This document shows positions 51,255-60,108 of a DNA stretch of 64,000 nt, one piece after another. Position 1 is the stretch's first letter, and each line of letters opens with the position of its first letter. This DNA comes from Nitrospinae bacterium bin107 (GTDB lineage: Bacteria; UBA8248). The notes below the pieces were generated by a model. It saw only the letters and a list, made by a program, of their open reading frames with translations. It was not told the origin of the DNA and did not search any database. The stretch spans positions 186,001 through 250,000 of the forward strand of contig MPNJ01000003.1 in NCBI GenBank assembly GCA_002238965.1, written 5' to 3'. The position numbers were made by a program, and so were the translations under genes.

Positions 51255-52343
51255 TTACGCCAGCACGAGCTGGCAAGGGTTCGTAGCCCGGTACTCGGCC
51301 TTCTTGTTGGTGATCTCCATCACTCGGGGCAAATTTTCGATACCGTGCTCCTCGTGCGTGATGAGAGAGCGCACGTCGATCCTTCCGCTGGCCACCCACT
51401 TTCCGCCCAGAGCCACGGTGTCCGCGCCATGACCTTCCGGGAAAATCCACTGAATCCCCTGTGCGCGCATGAAGACCGGGTCGAATTTCACATCTCCGAT
51501 GAGGCCGGCAATCTGGAGAACGCGCCCGCCGATGCGTACCATGCGCGTCGCCTGATGAAGCGTAGTATGGCCCGAGAGACCCTGATCCGCGTTGCCGCCG
51601 GCGCACTCGAATACGAGGTCGACGCCCCTGCCTTCCGTTACCTCCATCACCTTCTCGACGGGGTCGTCTGATCTCGCGTCGATGACTTCATCCGCACCGA
51701 ACTTGCGGCTCAAGGCAAGGGCCTCGTCTTTCACATCGCTGACATAGACGGCCCCCGCTCCGCAGGTGCGCGCGGCCTGTAAGGCATAAAGACCCATGAC
51801 CCCCTGGCCGGTGATGGCCACTGTCTCACCCGTCTGAATCTTCGCATCGCGCATGGCGGCGACCGTGGAGGAAAGCGGCTGCAGGCAGGCGATGGAAGTA
51901 TCGTCCAGCGTTTGCGGCGGCCTCACGAGGCCGTGCGCCGGAAGCGAGATATATTCGGCGAACGCGCCCGGCGTGTTGATTCCCACGTGCAGCTTGTCGA
52001 TGCAGTACATCTCCCGGCCCTCGCGGCAGAAACTGCACGCAAGACACGGAACGTGGCCCGAGGTGCAGACCCTGTCGCCGGGAGCTAAATGCTCGACGCC
52101 ATCACCCACCTCGACGACTTCCGCGCTCATCTCATGGCCCAGCAACTGCACGGGTGCGTATTTGTCGAGCATTTCCCTCAAGAGCGCCGAATTGATGGTT
52201 CCGACCCCCAAAGACCTCTGCACGTCGGTGATGCTCGGCTGCACCCGCCGCACCTTGCACACGGCCCAGCCCGGCTTCACTTCGGGGTCTGGCACCTCAT
52301 CGAGCCTCATATCGCCAAAGGCGTAGAAACGCCATGCTTTCAT
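51255..52343 (-). CDS. Zinc-binding medium-chain dehydrogenase (atypical catalytic site)
   Basis: The 362 residues have the structural-zinc lobe with four Cys in VPCLACSFCREGREMYC (about 88-104), LLGHEMSAEVVEVGDG and the cofactor fold TGQGVMGLYALQAA. The first catalytic-zinc Cys of the family (CGxCxxD) is replaced: the corresponding segment reads VRRVQPSITDVQ. It may have lost catalytic zinc or use different ligands. The ATG at 52343 has GGAGGG 9 bases upstream; the open frame further upstream is not part of the gene. It is divergent from Ldh2 copy 2. Confidence 0.88.
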   Translation of the reverse strand: MKAWRFYAFGDMRLDEVPDPEVKPGWAVCKVRRVQPSITDVQRSLGVGTINSALLREMLDKYAPVQLLGHEMSAEVVEVGDGVEHLAPGDRVCTSGHVPCLACSFCREGREMYCIDKLHVGINTPGAFAEYISLPAHGLVRPPQTLDDTSIACLQPLSSTVAAMRDAKIQTGETVAITGQGVMGLYALQAARTCGAGAVYVSDVKDEALALSRKFGADEVIDARSDDPVEKVMEVTEGRGVDLVFECAGGNADQGLSGHTTLHQATRMVRIGGRVLQIAGLIGDVKFDPVFMRAQGIQWIFPEGHGADTVALGGKWVASGRIDVRSLITHEEHGIENLPRVMEITNKKAEYRATNPCQLVLA

Positions 52344-52469
52344 GGTTGCGAACCCTCCACTTGTATAGGCAAACTCACCGCAATAGCTCTTAACACTCTT
52401 TTCCCCATCCGCCAAGATAAGAATGGGGATTTGTTCGCGCGCGGCTCTCTGCCCGCGCAGGGAGAAAAC

Positions 52470-53519
52470 ATGCCGGACACCAAGGTTCACGCGAAAGACC
52501 TCCTCGCCTATCTCGCGCGCGTCTACCAGGCCCTGGGCCTGCCCGAGCCCGATGCCAATGCTTGCGCGGCCCAGATTGTGGATGCCGAACTCAGAGGCGT
52601 AAGCTCGCACGGATGCGTCCGCTTCGGGGTTTTTGTGGAACGCCTGAAAAAAGGGACGGCGAACCCGAGGCCAAACGTGCGAACCATCACGGATCTGCCC
52701 GCTTACTCTCTGCTCGATGGAGACCATGGCATGAGCGCCGTCGTCGCGCGTCGCGCCATGGAGGTCGCCATCGAAAAGGCGAAGGCCGGCGGCATCGGCG
52801 CTGCCGCCATCCGCAATTCCTCCCATACCGGCCACATCGGCTATTTCGCCGCCATGGCGCTGGAACACAACATGATCGGGGTAGTCATCAGCGGCGCGGT
52901 GGGAAATCTCGCACCGTGGGGTGGGTTCGAGCGAATGATAGGGAACAATCCGGTGGCCTTTGCGGTTCCCTCAAACCAGGAATATCCCATCCTCTTCGAC
53001 ATCGCTACCTCGAAAGTGGCGAGAGGCTACGTGCTCCTGGCCGCCAGAACGGGCGAGCCGATTCCCGAGGGCTGGGCGCTCGACTCTTCTGGCAATCCGA
53101 CCACGGACGCTGCCCTCGCCGCCAAGGGGACCATGCTGCCCCTGGGCGATTACAAGGGATACGGCCTGGCGCTCATGTTCACTTTTCTGACGGGGGCTTT
53201 GAGCGGGAACGGCTTCGACGCCGATCAGCCCGACTGGCTGGAGACGGATAAACCCTTCGGTCTGCCCATGTTCGCCATGGCGATTGACCCGGAGAGATGC
53301 CTGGGCGGCGACTACAAGGCGGCGGTGGATGAGGCCGTGACGCGCATCAAGGCCTCGGGGCTGGCGCCGGGATTCGACGAAATCCGCATCCCCGGCGAAG
53401 GCGCTCACCGCAGGTACCAGGCCGCATTGTCCGAGGGAATCACGATCAAAGAAGCGCTCGCCCAGGATCTGGACCGGATTGCGGCGGAGGTGGGTGTGGC
53501 GCCCTTGTCCGGGGGCTGA
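52470..53519 (+). CDS. Ldh2/malate-L-lactate dehydrogenase family oxidoreductase (copy 2)
   Basis: The 349 residues contain LRGVSSHGCVRFGVFVERL (His of the family motif), AAIRNSSHTGHIGYFAAMA, the RMIGNNPVAFAVP loop and LPLGDYKGYGLALM. The ATG at 52470 is chosen for GGGAGAAAAC; the longer open frame overlaps the divergent dehydrogenase gene and is not coding. It precedes the split UxaA-type genes, so it may supply or use the same hydroxy or keto acid. Confidence 0.9.
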   Translation: MPDTKVHAKDLLAYLARVYQALGLPEPDANACAAQIVDAELRGVSSHGCVRFGVFVERLKKGTANPRPNVRTITDLPAYSLLDGDHGMSAVVARRAMEVAIEKAKAGGIGAAAIRNSSHTGHIGYFAAMALEHNMIGVVISGAVGNLAPWGGFERMIGNNPVAFAVPSNQEYPILFDIATSKVARGYVLLAARTGEPIPEGWALDSSGNPTTDAALAAKGTMLPLGDYKGYGLALMFTFLTGALSGNGFDADQPDWLETDKPFGLPMFAMAIDPERCLGGDYKAAVDEAVTRIKASGLAPGFDEIRIPGEGAHRRYQAALSEGITIKEALAQDLDRIAAEVGVAPLSGG

Positions 53520-53641
53520 GCGTGATGAAAACCCCCGCCTTTGTTGAAGTGTCGGCTCCCATGCGCTAGTTTTATGACTCGTTGATTGGACGTTCCTCAC
53601 ATATCCGTCACATGACTGGGTGCGAGGCGTTTTCGCGCCCT

Positions 53642-53668
53642 GAATTTTTGGAATTTTTGGAATTTTTG
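53642..53668. repeat. Three perfect tandem copies of GAATTTTTG
   Basis: The 9-base unit is repeated three times without change, directly before the AAGGAGAAGAC ribosome-binding site of the SAF-domain gene. Slipped pairing could change the leader length in steps of 9 bases. Confidence 0.85.
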
Positions 53669-53679
53669 AAGGAGAAGAC

Positions 53680-53973
53680 ATGCCGGTAACTGCGATGATC
53701 ATCGAAGATGGAGACAACGTCGCCACCTGCCTTGAAAAGGTGGCGAAGGGAGGCTCCGTCCGCCTCATGCTCAACGGAAAGATGGGCAAGACGCTCAAGG
53801 CCAATCAGGCGATTCCCTACATCCACAAAATCTGCATCAAGACGCTGAAAAAGGGCGAGCACTGCATGAAATACGGGCTGTCCATCGGCGTGGCGAGCAA
53901 AGATATCAAGGTTGGCGACTACATTCACGTTCATAACATAGAGAGCGCCCGCGGCCGCGGCGACCTCGCGTAG
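53680..53973 (+). CDS. SAF-domain small subunit of a UxaA-type (altronate/sugar-acid) dehydratase
   Basis: The 97 residues make one SAF domain: DNVATCLEKVAKGGSVRL, IPYIHKICIKTLKKGEHC (His near 50), MKYGLSIGVASKDIKVGDYI, HVHNIESARGRGDL. This corresponds to the N-terminal domain of UxaA, where it binds metal and substrate. The larger domain is encoded 15 bp downstream, so the enzyme is split in two chains. AAGGAGAAGAC precedes the ATG. Confidence 0.88.
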   Translation: MPVTAMIIEDGDNVATCLEKVAKGGSVRLMLNGKMGKTLKANQAIPYIHKICIKTLKKGEHCMKYGLSIGVASKDIKVGDYIHVHNIESARGRGDLA

Positions 53974-53988
53974 AGAAGGAGGTCGACC

Positions 53989-55197
53989 ATGGCCAGAAGA
54001 AACGGAACGGGCGCAACATCAAAACGTTTGAGAAAAACCTGGTGGGGATACCCCCGGGAAAACGGGGACGTGGGCGCGAGGAACTACCTGCTCCTGCTGA
54101 GCGGCACCCTTTACGCCAACCCCACATGCGAGCGTGTCGCGAGAACGCTGCGACATAGCGTCGCCCTCACCCACCCGCTGGGCCGCTGCCAGATAGGCCC
54201 CGACATCCAGCGCACGTTCGAAACCCTCGTCGGACACGGACAGAACGCCAACGCGGGCGCCGTGATCGTCATTGATCACCACCGCGAGGAAGGCTGCACG
54301 GCGGACGAAATAGCCCATGAAATCGCCAAAACGGGAAAACGGGTGGAGGCGATCAACATCCGCGAAGACGGCGGCGCGATAGACGCCACCGCCAAGGCCA
54401 CGCGCATCGGCATGGAGATGCTCCGAGAACTCACGAACGAACGCCGCCAGGAAGTTTCCTTGAGCAAACTCCTGCTGGGGCTCAACTGCGGAACGTCGGA
54501 CACCACGTCGGGCCTCTCGCACAACAAGGCAACCGGCTGGGTGACGGACCAGGTCGTCAAGCTGGGCGGACGCGCGCTTCTGGCCGAGACCACGGAGATG
54601 ATGGGCGGTGAGGACGTGCTGGCCGCCAAATGCGTGAGGCCGGCCCTGGGCAAGCGCATCTGGAGGATGGTGGAGGAAATGGAAGAGCGCATCCTCGCCT
54701 GCGGTGTGGATCTCAGGGGCAGCCAGCCCACGGGCGACAACATGGAGGGCGGCCTGACCACGATTGAAGAAAAATCCCTGGGCGCCATCCAGAAGGCGGG
54801 CTCCGCCCCCATCGTGGACGTGATCCCGTGGGCGAAGCGCGCGAACCGCAGAAGCGGACTCCACGTGATGGACACCCCGGGCCATGGGGGAGAGTCCATC
54901 ACCGGCATCGCAGCGGGCGGCTCGCAGGTACTCATTTTCTCAACAGGCGGCGGCCACACCATCAACCACCCCCTGATGAGCACCATCCGCATCACGGGCA
55001 ACCCGCTTTCAGCGAGGCTTCAGGCCGACACCACGGACGTGGACGTGACGGACATCTTCGAGGGCGCGCCCATCGAGGTGGCGGGACGGCGCGTCTACGA
55101 CGAGGTGCTCGACGTCGCAAGCGGGAAAATGACGAAAGCCGAAATTTTACATGAGGATAACGCCTTCGCCATCAACAGGATCGGGCCCAGCGTCTAG
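53989..55197 (+). CDS. UxaA-family dehydratase large subunit
   Basis: The 402 residues match the UxaA/GarD catalytic domain: WWGYPRENGDVGARNYLLLL, HPLGRCQIGPDIQRT, LLGLNCGTSDTTSGLSHN, METTEMMGGE-like AETTEMMGGEDVL, MDTPGHGGESITGIAAGG and LIFSTGGGHTINHP. Family members remove water from sugar acids such as altronate and galactarate. The partner small subunit is directly upstream. The substrate here is unknown; with Ldh2-type enzymes on both sides a hydroxy-acid pathway is likely. Confidence 0.9.
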   Translation: MARRNGTGATSKRLRKTWWGYPRENGDVGARNYLLLLSGTLYANPTCERVARTLRHSVALTHPLGRCQIGPDIQRTFETLVGHGQNANAGAVIVIDHHREEGCTADEIAHEIAKTGKRVEAINIREDGGAIDATAKATRIGMEMLRELTNERRQEVSLSKLLLGLNCGTSDTTSGLSHNKATGWVTDQVVKLGGRALLAETTEMMGGEDVLAAKCVRPALGKRIWRMVEEMEERILACGVDLRGSQPTGDNMEGGLTTIEEKSLGAIQKAGSAPIVDVIPWAKRANRRSGLHVMDTPGHGGESITGIAAGGSQVLIFSTGGGHTINHPLMSTIRITGNPLSARLQADTTDVDVTDIFEGAPIEVAGRRVYDEVLDVASGKMTKAEILHEDNAFAINRIGPSV

Positions 55198-55332
55198 GAG
55201 ATTCTTCACCAGCCCCGGAGGATGCGCTCCGTGGATCTATCCGGAGAAACGTTGCGTGGGAACTCCCATTTAGGGAGGATTCCACATTTCGCGGCAGGCA
55301 GCGAAGATTCCCTTTCCCCGGCGTTTTAGGTG

Positions 55333-55905
55333 ATGAAACCCCTCCCCTACGCCGAGGCCATCGCGAAGCTCGCCGAAGAAGAACGGGGAGACGGCTGGCT
55401 CGCATTCTGTGAGAGGGAAAACATCTTCCAGCTTTCCGTAGTCGAATGGCTCGATGCGCTGAGGGAGGAAATCTTAGCCCTCGCTCCCGATACGCTTCTC
55501 GAAGTAGGAGCTGGCAACGGCACAATCGGAAAAGCGCTGCAGGCGCGCGGCGTGAATTTGATTCTGACCGACCCGGTCGGACGCGACGGGGTCGTAGCCC
55601 TGGACGCGCGGGATGCGCTCCTCGCCCATGCGCCTGATTTCGTGTTCTCCTGCTGGCTGCCTTTTGATTCAGGCGCCGAGAAACAGATATTGGACACAAA
55701 AAACCTCCGGTGGTATCTGGCCGTGGTGCAGCAGGGACCGGGCTACGCAGGAAGTGAAGTGCTATGGGACACTCCTAGCTGGAGCGTGCGGGAATTGAGC
55801 GAGATGAACCGCTGGTCGGTTTCACGCGCCGATTTTCTGAGCGAGGTCGACTCCGGCGAGCACGTTCGGCACGGAATGGCCTATCTGTTCACGCGTGAGG
55901 ATTGA
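55333..55905 (+). CDS. SAM-methyltransferase-like protein of unknown substrate
   Basis: The 190 residues contain one glycine-rich loop LLEVGAGNGTIGKALQARGV (about 57-76) that looks like the SAM-binding motif I, then LILTDPVGRDG (acidic loop motif II). No typical motif IV is seen, and the second half (FVFSCWLPFDSGAEKQIL, MNRWSVSRADFLSEV) I cannot place. It could be a methyltransferase or a degenerate Rossmann protein. It ends where Ldh2 copy 3 begins (1 base between stop and ATG), so it is co-translated. ATG at 55333 follows AGGTG; a GTG at 55330 is also possible. Confidence 0.75.
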   Translation: MKPLPYAEAIAKLAEEERGDGWLAFCERENIFQLSVVEWLDALREEILALAPDTLLEVGAGNGTIGKALQARGVNLILTDPVGRDGVVALDARDALLAHAPDFVFSCWLPFDSGAEKQILDTKNLRWYLAVVQQGPGYAGSEVLWDTPSWSVRELSEMNRWSVSRADFLSEVDSGEHVRHGMAYLFTRED

Positions 55906-56952
55906 ATGAGCGGGTACACGACTGGCGAGAAACTCCACGTATTCTTGAACCGGATATTCACCAAGCTGGGCATGCCGGAAGAAGACGCCGCATGGACTGC
56001 GGATACGCTCGTGACGGCCGAGTTGCGCGGCGTCACCAGCCACGGCGTGATCCGCATGCCGCACTACGCCAGGCGCCTGGAAATCAACCTGGCGAACCCG
56101 GCGCCTGATTTCAAGATCCTGAAAGACGCAGGCGCCTTGGCCCTCGCAGACGGCGACAACGGCATGGGTCAGGTGGTTTCCAAACGCGCGATGGAAGAAG
56201 CCATCGCCCGCGCCCGAACCCACAACGTGGGCGTCGTCCTGCTCAAAGAGAGCAACCATTTCGGCGCCGCCGCTACATACGCGGCCATGGCCCCTGAGGC
56301 GGGTATGGTAGGCCTCGTGACGACGAATACGCTGCGCGTCCTGCCCCCTGCAGGAGGAAAAGAACCAAAGATCGGCAATAATCCCATCTCGGTCGCTCTG
56401 CCAAGCGACCCGCCCATGGTGCTGGACATGGCCCTCTCCGTCGTGGCGAGAGGCTACATTATCGAGGCGGCGCGCGCGGGCGAACTCATTCCCGAGGGCT
56501 GGGGGCTGGACAAGGAGGGGAGGCCAACTACCAATCCGCAAGAAGTTCTCGAAAGTTCCTTACTCTCGCCGATTGCAGGCTACAAGGGGAGCGGGCTTTC
56601 CATCGCCATCGACGCCATATTGGGCTCCCTCGCGGGCGGAGGCCACAGCCACGAGATCGTGGGCATCAACGAGTTTCACGGAAAAAGCCGCGTCACGAGC
56701 ATTTTCGTAGCCATCAACGTCGAGGCGCTGCTCCCGGTGTCGCAATTCCAGGCCGCTGCCAACGCCTTTATTTCCATCATCAAGGCAACGCCCAAGGCGG
56801 CGGGCGTGGAGACGATTTTCATTCCGGGCGAAATCGAACATCAAAGCGAGACGAAGCGCCGACACGACGGGTTCGAGCTATCGGCCGAACGGCTCGACGA
56901 ACTCGATGAAATCGCCCGAAGGCTCGACCTCCCCCCGCTGGAGCGTGGATAA
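55906..56952 (+). CDS. Ldh2/malate-L-lactate dehydrogenase family oxidoreductase (copy 3)
   Basis: The 348 residues show LRGVTSHGVIRMPHYARRL, VVLLKESNHFGAAATYAAMA, the KIGNNPISVALPSDPPMVLD segment and LSPIAGYKGSGLSIAID. It differs from the two other copies throughout, so these are old paralogues rather than recent duplicates. GAGGA lies 5 bases before the ATG. It overlaps the inositol-monophosphatase-family gene (TAATG). Confidence 0.9.
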   Translation: MSGYTTGEKLHVFLNRIFTKLGMPEEDAAWTADTLVTAELRGVTSHGVIRMPHYARRLEINLANPAPDFKILKDAGALALADGDNGMGQVVSKRAMEEAIARARTHNVGVVLLKESNHFGAAATYAAMAPEAGMVGLVTTNTLRVLPPAGGKEPKIGNNPISVALPSDPPMVLDMALSVVARGYIIEAARAGELIPEGWGLDKEGRPTTNPQEVLESSLLSPIAGYKGSGLSIAIDAILGSLAGGGHSHEIVGINEFHGKSRVTSIFVAINVEALLPVSQFQAAANAFISIIKATPKAAGVETIFIPGEIEHQSETKRRHDGFELSAERLDELDEIARRLDLPPLERG

Positions 56953-57854
56953 TGAGCGACCCTACTCCTCAGGCCTTATCCGAGGCGGCCTCTCAATTTG
57001 CTCGCGAGGCGGGAGAAATCCTGATGGGGCTTTTCGGCAAGCAGGTGGAAGTGGATTACAAGAACAAGGCCGAAACCGACCCGGTGAGCGAAGCCGACCG
57101 CGCAAGCCAGGAGTTTCTCACGAAAGCGATAAACAAAAAATTTCCGGCGCATGGCGTACTGGGCGAGGAAAAACCCAAAGACGAGGAAGAGGCAAAAAAA
57201 CAGGGTGCGCGAGAAGTGCCCGAATATTTGTGGGTTCTGGATCCGCTCGACGGTACGAAAAATTTCCTGAACGGACTGCACGTCTGGGGCTGTTCCGTGG
57301 GCGTCTTGAAGCGCGGACGCTCCATTGCGGGCGCGATTTTCACGCCCGAGGACAAAGGCACCATCTACCATGCTTACGAAGGCGGCGGAGCGTTCCGCAA
57401 CGATCACCGGATCGAAGTGGCGCAAGAGGACAAACCCACCGGAAAGCGCATCGCCGCCCTGCCCGGCTCCTACTGGACGCAATTCCGCCCGACGGGGCCG
57501 CTCAAAAAGAACCTGGGCGAAGTGCGCGCCACCGGATCGATGTGCTACGAGCAGGCCCTCGTGGCGCGCGGAGGCCTGCACTATACGCTCTTCGGCGTTC
57601 CCAGCATCTGGGACGTGGCGGCGGGCGCGATTCTTGTGAAAGAGGCGGGGGGCATGACGCTCGCCCGGCGTGACCGCACGAACCAATGGCGGGAGCTGGA
57701 TTGCTTCTTCTCCGGGGAGAACACACCGAAAGACCTGGACGCCGCCCGCAAGTGGCGGCAATCCTTGCTTATCGGAAACCCCGCCCTCGTTCAATTCATC
57801 GCAAAACACATCAAGAAAGTGAACCGGCGCAGGCCCGGTCGCAAGAACCGTTAG
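56952..57854 (+). CDS. Inositol-monophosphatase-family phosphatase
   Basis: The 300 residues have the metal sites G-E72-E73-K and D97-P-L-D100-G-T-K-N-F, and the C-terminal IWDVAAGAILVKEAGGMTLA with the third Asp. Related enzymes act on inositol-1-phosphate, histidinol phosphate, 3'-phosphoadenosine 5'-phosphate or fructose-1,6-bisphosphate. The basic C-terminus (VNRRRPGRKNR) is unusual. It is translationally coupled to Ldh2 copy 3. Confidence 0.9.
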   Translation: MSDPTPQALSEAASQFAREAGEILMGLFGKQVEVDYKNKAETDPVSEADRASQEFLTKAINKKFPAHGVLGEEKPKDEEEAKKQGAREVPEYLWVLDPLDGTKNFLNGLHVWGCSVGVLKRGRSIAGAIFTPEDKGTIYHAYEGGGAFRNDHRIEVAQEDKPTGKRIAALPGSYWTQFRPTGPLKKNLGEVRATGSMCYEQALVARGGLHYTLFGVPSIWDVAAGAILVKEAGGMTLARRDRTNQWRELDCFFSGENTPKDLDAARKWRQSLLIGNPALVQFIAKHIKKVNRRRPGRKNR

Positions 57855-57863
57855 CAACCTCTG

Positions 57864-57889
57864 AGAATAGAGGCATTTTCCTCTATTCT
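57864..57889. terminator. Probable terminator between convergent genes
   Basis: AGAATAGAGG pairs with CCTCTATTCT over a CATTTT loop, followed by AT-rich sequence but only short T-runs. It lies 10 bases after the phosphatase stop and before the convergent lipoprotein gene. Confidence 0.6.
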
Positions 57890-57928
57890 ACTTCAATTTA
57901 ATCTTATAACAATTTGATATATATCTTT

Positions 57929-59245
57929 CTATTTCAGATTAGGAACTCTGACAGGCGCGAATCGATCGCTTTGGGGTCCCTTGCCTCTCCCGCCCAAACC
58001 CTCGATTTCCATGATTCGCTCCTCCTCCGGGTTCCGATACGCGGAGCCCGAAATCACTTCGAGTGCATACCTCGGAGCGGGACTGCCCCCTTTGGGAGAT
58101 TTCCCGCGTATGGGGAATGAAAACGGACGACTCTCCCCGGGTCTCAAACCTCTGAGCCAGTGCCTGGTGCGGCAGCATTTTTCCCCGTTCCGGATGAGTT
58201 CGACCTGTAATCCTACATCGAAGGAAAAATCAGGGTCCGTGTTATGCAACGTCCCATGGGCGCGCAGGTAGGGCCTGCAGGATTTACACTTTGGTTTCTT
58301 GTACACCTCGACTTCGGCGTTTTCCACGCGCACCCACCGGTGGACTTGGCGATTTCTCTCCTGCGCCATCTTGTTGATGGAGGAGAGGATCCGCTTCTTG
58401 TGAACCGAATTGGGATAGCGCTCAAGAAATTGTTCGAGCGCCGCGACGCGGCCCGAACGCTCGGCCCCTTCCAGCGCCCGCGCCTCCATGTGCTGCTGCA
58501 TAAGAGCAGCCTCTTCCGAACCTTTGAATCTGCGGATGAAGGCCTTCCAGTCCGCCTCTTTCTCGGATCGCATTGCTCCCTCGAATCTCGCCGCGCGCAA
58601 AGCGTCCTTCGCCTCAGGAAGATATAAGCTCAGAGGATTGTCGAAGACGTATCTTTCCAGATCGAGAACATCGCTCGAGGCTTTCGCAGCATCGAGCAGG
58701 AGTCTTTCGAGGCGCTGGGTCGCCGCTTCTGTCCACTCGCTCCGCGCATTTTTGTATTTCGCAATAAAGGCCCTGTAGGATGCGACTTCGTCTTTTCCTC
58801 TCAGGGCTTCATATTCACTCTTTTGGATATCTACGTTGGCAGGCGCCTTGAACCAGCCTTCGGGAAAACGCTTCAGGATTTCTTCGAGGGCGCCGGGGTC
58901 TTTCGATTCGAGCGCTTCCTGATAAGTGAGCCGCTCCCACCAGTAGCGCGCCCGGCGAAAGTATTTACCGGTATAATGATATTCCAGATACTTCCGGTAC
59001 GCGCGGGCCGTGTGCTTGCGGGTCGCCCTATCAAAATCGAACTCATCGAGTTCTGCCAGATATACCTTCGATTCTGGATGACTGGGGTTGTCGTGAATGA
59101 ACCAGCGTTTTTCGTTTACCACATCGCGCGGCACTCTCTTGCGCACGCGCGTATTCTCCAGACACCCGAAGAGAGTCGAGCTGAGAATGAAGCAGATAAA
59201 AAAGCACAACAGCCGATTCCCGGACAGGCTCGTATGGGCGCTCAT
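57929..59245 (-). CDS. Lipoprotein with helical repeat-like region
   Basis: The 438 residues start with a signal and lipobox (FICFILSSTLFGC, Cys about 28). Residues about 60-290 are helical, with repeated Tyr/Trp/Arg-rich segments such as KYLEYHYTGKYFRRARYWWE, VASYRAFIAKYKNARSEWTE and VAALEQFLERYPNSVHKKRI, like TPR or outer-membrane lipoprotein repeats. The C-terminal part has a Cys pair (KCKSC) and a beta-rich end. The family is not recognised. It is the last gene of a minus-strand run after the DUF3090-like and SCO1664-like genes. Confidence 0.8.
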   Translation of the reverse strand: MSAHTSLSGNRLLCFFICFILSSTLFGCLENTRVRKRVPRDVVNEKRWFIHDNPSHPESKVYLAELDEFDFDRATRKHTARAYRKYLEYHYTGKYFRRARYWWERLTYQEALESKDPGALEEILKRFPEGWFKAPANVDIQKSEYEALRGKDEVASYRAFIAKYKNARSEWTEAATQRLERLLLDAAKASSDVLDLERYVFDNPLSLYLPEAKDALRAARFEGAMRSEKEADWKAFIRRFKGSEEAALMQQHMEARALEGAERSGRVAALEQFLERYPNSVHKKRILSSINKMAQERNRQVHRWVRVENAEVEVYKKPKCKSCRPYLRAHGTLHNTDPDFSFDVGLQVELIRNGEKCCRTRHWLRGLRPGESRPFSFPIRGKSPKGGSPAPRYALEVISGSAYRNPEEERIMEIEGLGGRGKGPQSDRFAPVRVPNLK

Positions 59246-59290
59246 CGCCTACACCTCAGCGTTTCACCGTTTATCCGGGCGTTTTCGTAA

Positions 59291-60076
59291 CTATTCGAAT
59301 CGCCAGTGCAGACGCCGATACTCCTCGGGCGTCGGCAGGCAAGGGTTCTTCCTGAAGCGGACCACCCTTTCCAGAAAAATTTCCACTTCATCGGGTTCCA
59401 GGAGTTCGTCCATCTCACGCCTCAAGGAACTGTCGCTGTCGCGCAGGCTGGTCTCCAGCTTCTTGACGTCGTTCAACTGCGCCTCGGGCAGTGAAACGCC
59501 GGCATAATCCCAGATGACAGTCCTCAGCTTGGGCTCCGCATGAAACGTGAGGCCGTGGTCAATTCCCCAGACGCGGCCGTCTTCGGATTTGAAGCAATGA
59601 CCACCCTTACGATCCGTATTGTTCACCATGATGTCGAAAGCCGCGAGCAGCACCAGTTCCGGGCATTCTTCCGCTCTGAGCGTGAAATAGTTCGATTTCC
59701 CATCATAGGGCACACACAACTGCATGGAACCCTCTCCGTGCGGACCTTCTCGAATCACCGTAGGAGGTACGAGGTGCCACCCGAGATGATGACTCACCAA
59801 AAAGGAACATCTTTCACGGAAGTGAAGCGTCCCATAGGGGAAATCCCAAAGAGGCCGCTCTCCGTTCGCGGGCTTGTATATCCCCCAGAACTGGAAATCC
59901 TCTGCGGCCATCCTCACGGCGAACGTATAGTTCGAACCTTGCGGCACCAACTCGCCGCCCAGGATTTCCGAGTTAAGCAGCAGATCCTCAATTTGCGCCG
60001 GCTCGAAGCGAAAGGCTTGCGCTTCGGGCGCATCCACCGTTTCCTGGCCTTCAGGAGGAGAGGATTTCCGGGCCAC
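59291..60076 (-). CDS. SCO1664-family protein (PI3/4-kinase-like fold)
   Basis: The 261 residues match the SCO1664 group. FAVRMAAEDFQFWGIYKPANGERPLWDFP is split by family features: Lys in IYKPANGE for ATP, FRERCSFLVSHHLGWHLVPP, FDIMVNNTDRKGGHCFKSED (catalytic-loop-like, about 148-167) and VWGIDHGLTFH (metal Asp). Function is not established in any organism to my knowledge. It starts with GTG behind AGGGAAATCTC. The DUF3090-like gene lies 32 bp upstream, the same pairing as in Actinobacteria. Confidence 0.85.
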   Translation of the reverse strand: MARKSSPPEGQETVDAPEAQAFRFEPAQIEDLLLNSEILGGELVPQGSNYTFAVRMAAEDFQFWGIYKPANGERPLWDFPYGTLHFRERCSFLVSHHLGWHLVPPTVIREGPHGEGSMQLCVPYDGKSNYFTLRAEECPELVLLAAFDIMVNNTDRKGGHCFKSEDGRVWGIDHGLTFHAEPKLRTVIWDYAGVSLPEAQLNDVKKLETSLRDSDSSLRREMDELLEPDEVEIFLERVVRFRKNPCLPTPEEYRRLHWRFE

Positions 60077-60108
60077 GAGATTTCCCTGTCACGTAAGATT
60101 GGAGCGGA

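Noticed and set aside
53642-53668. CRISPR-like repeat
   Set aside because: The units are 9 bases, directly adjacent without spacers, so this is a simple tandem repeat. No CRISPR array was seen in the window.
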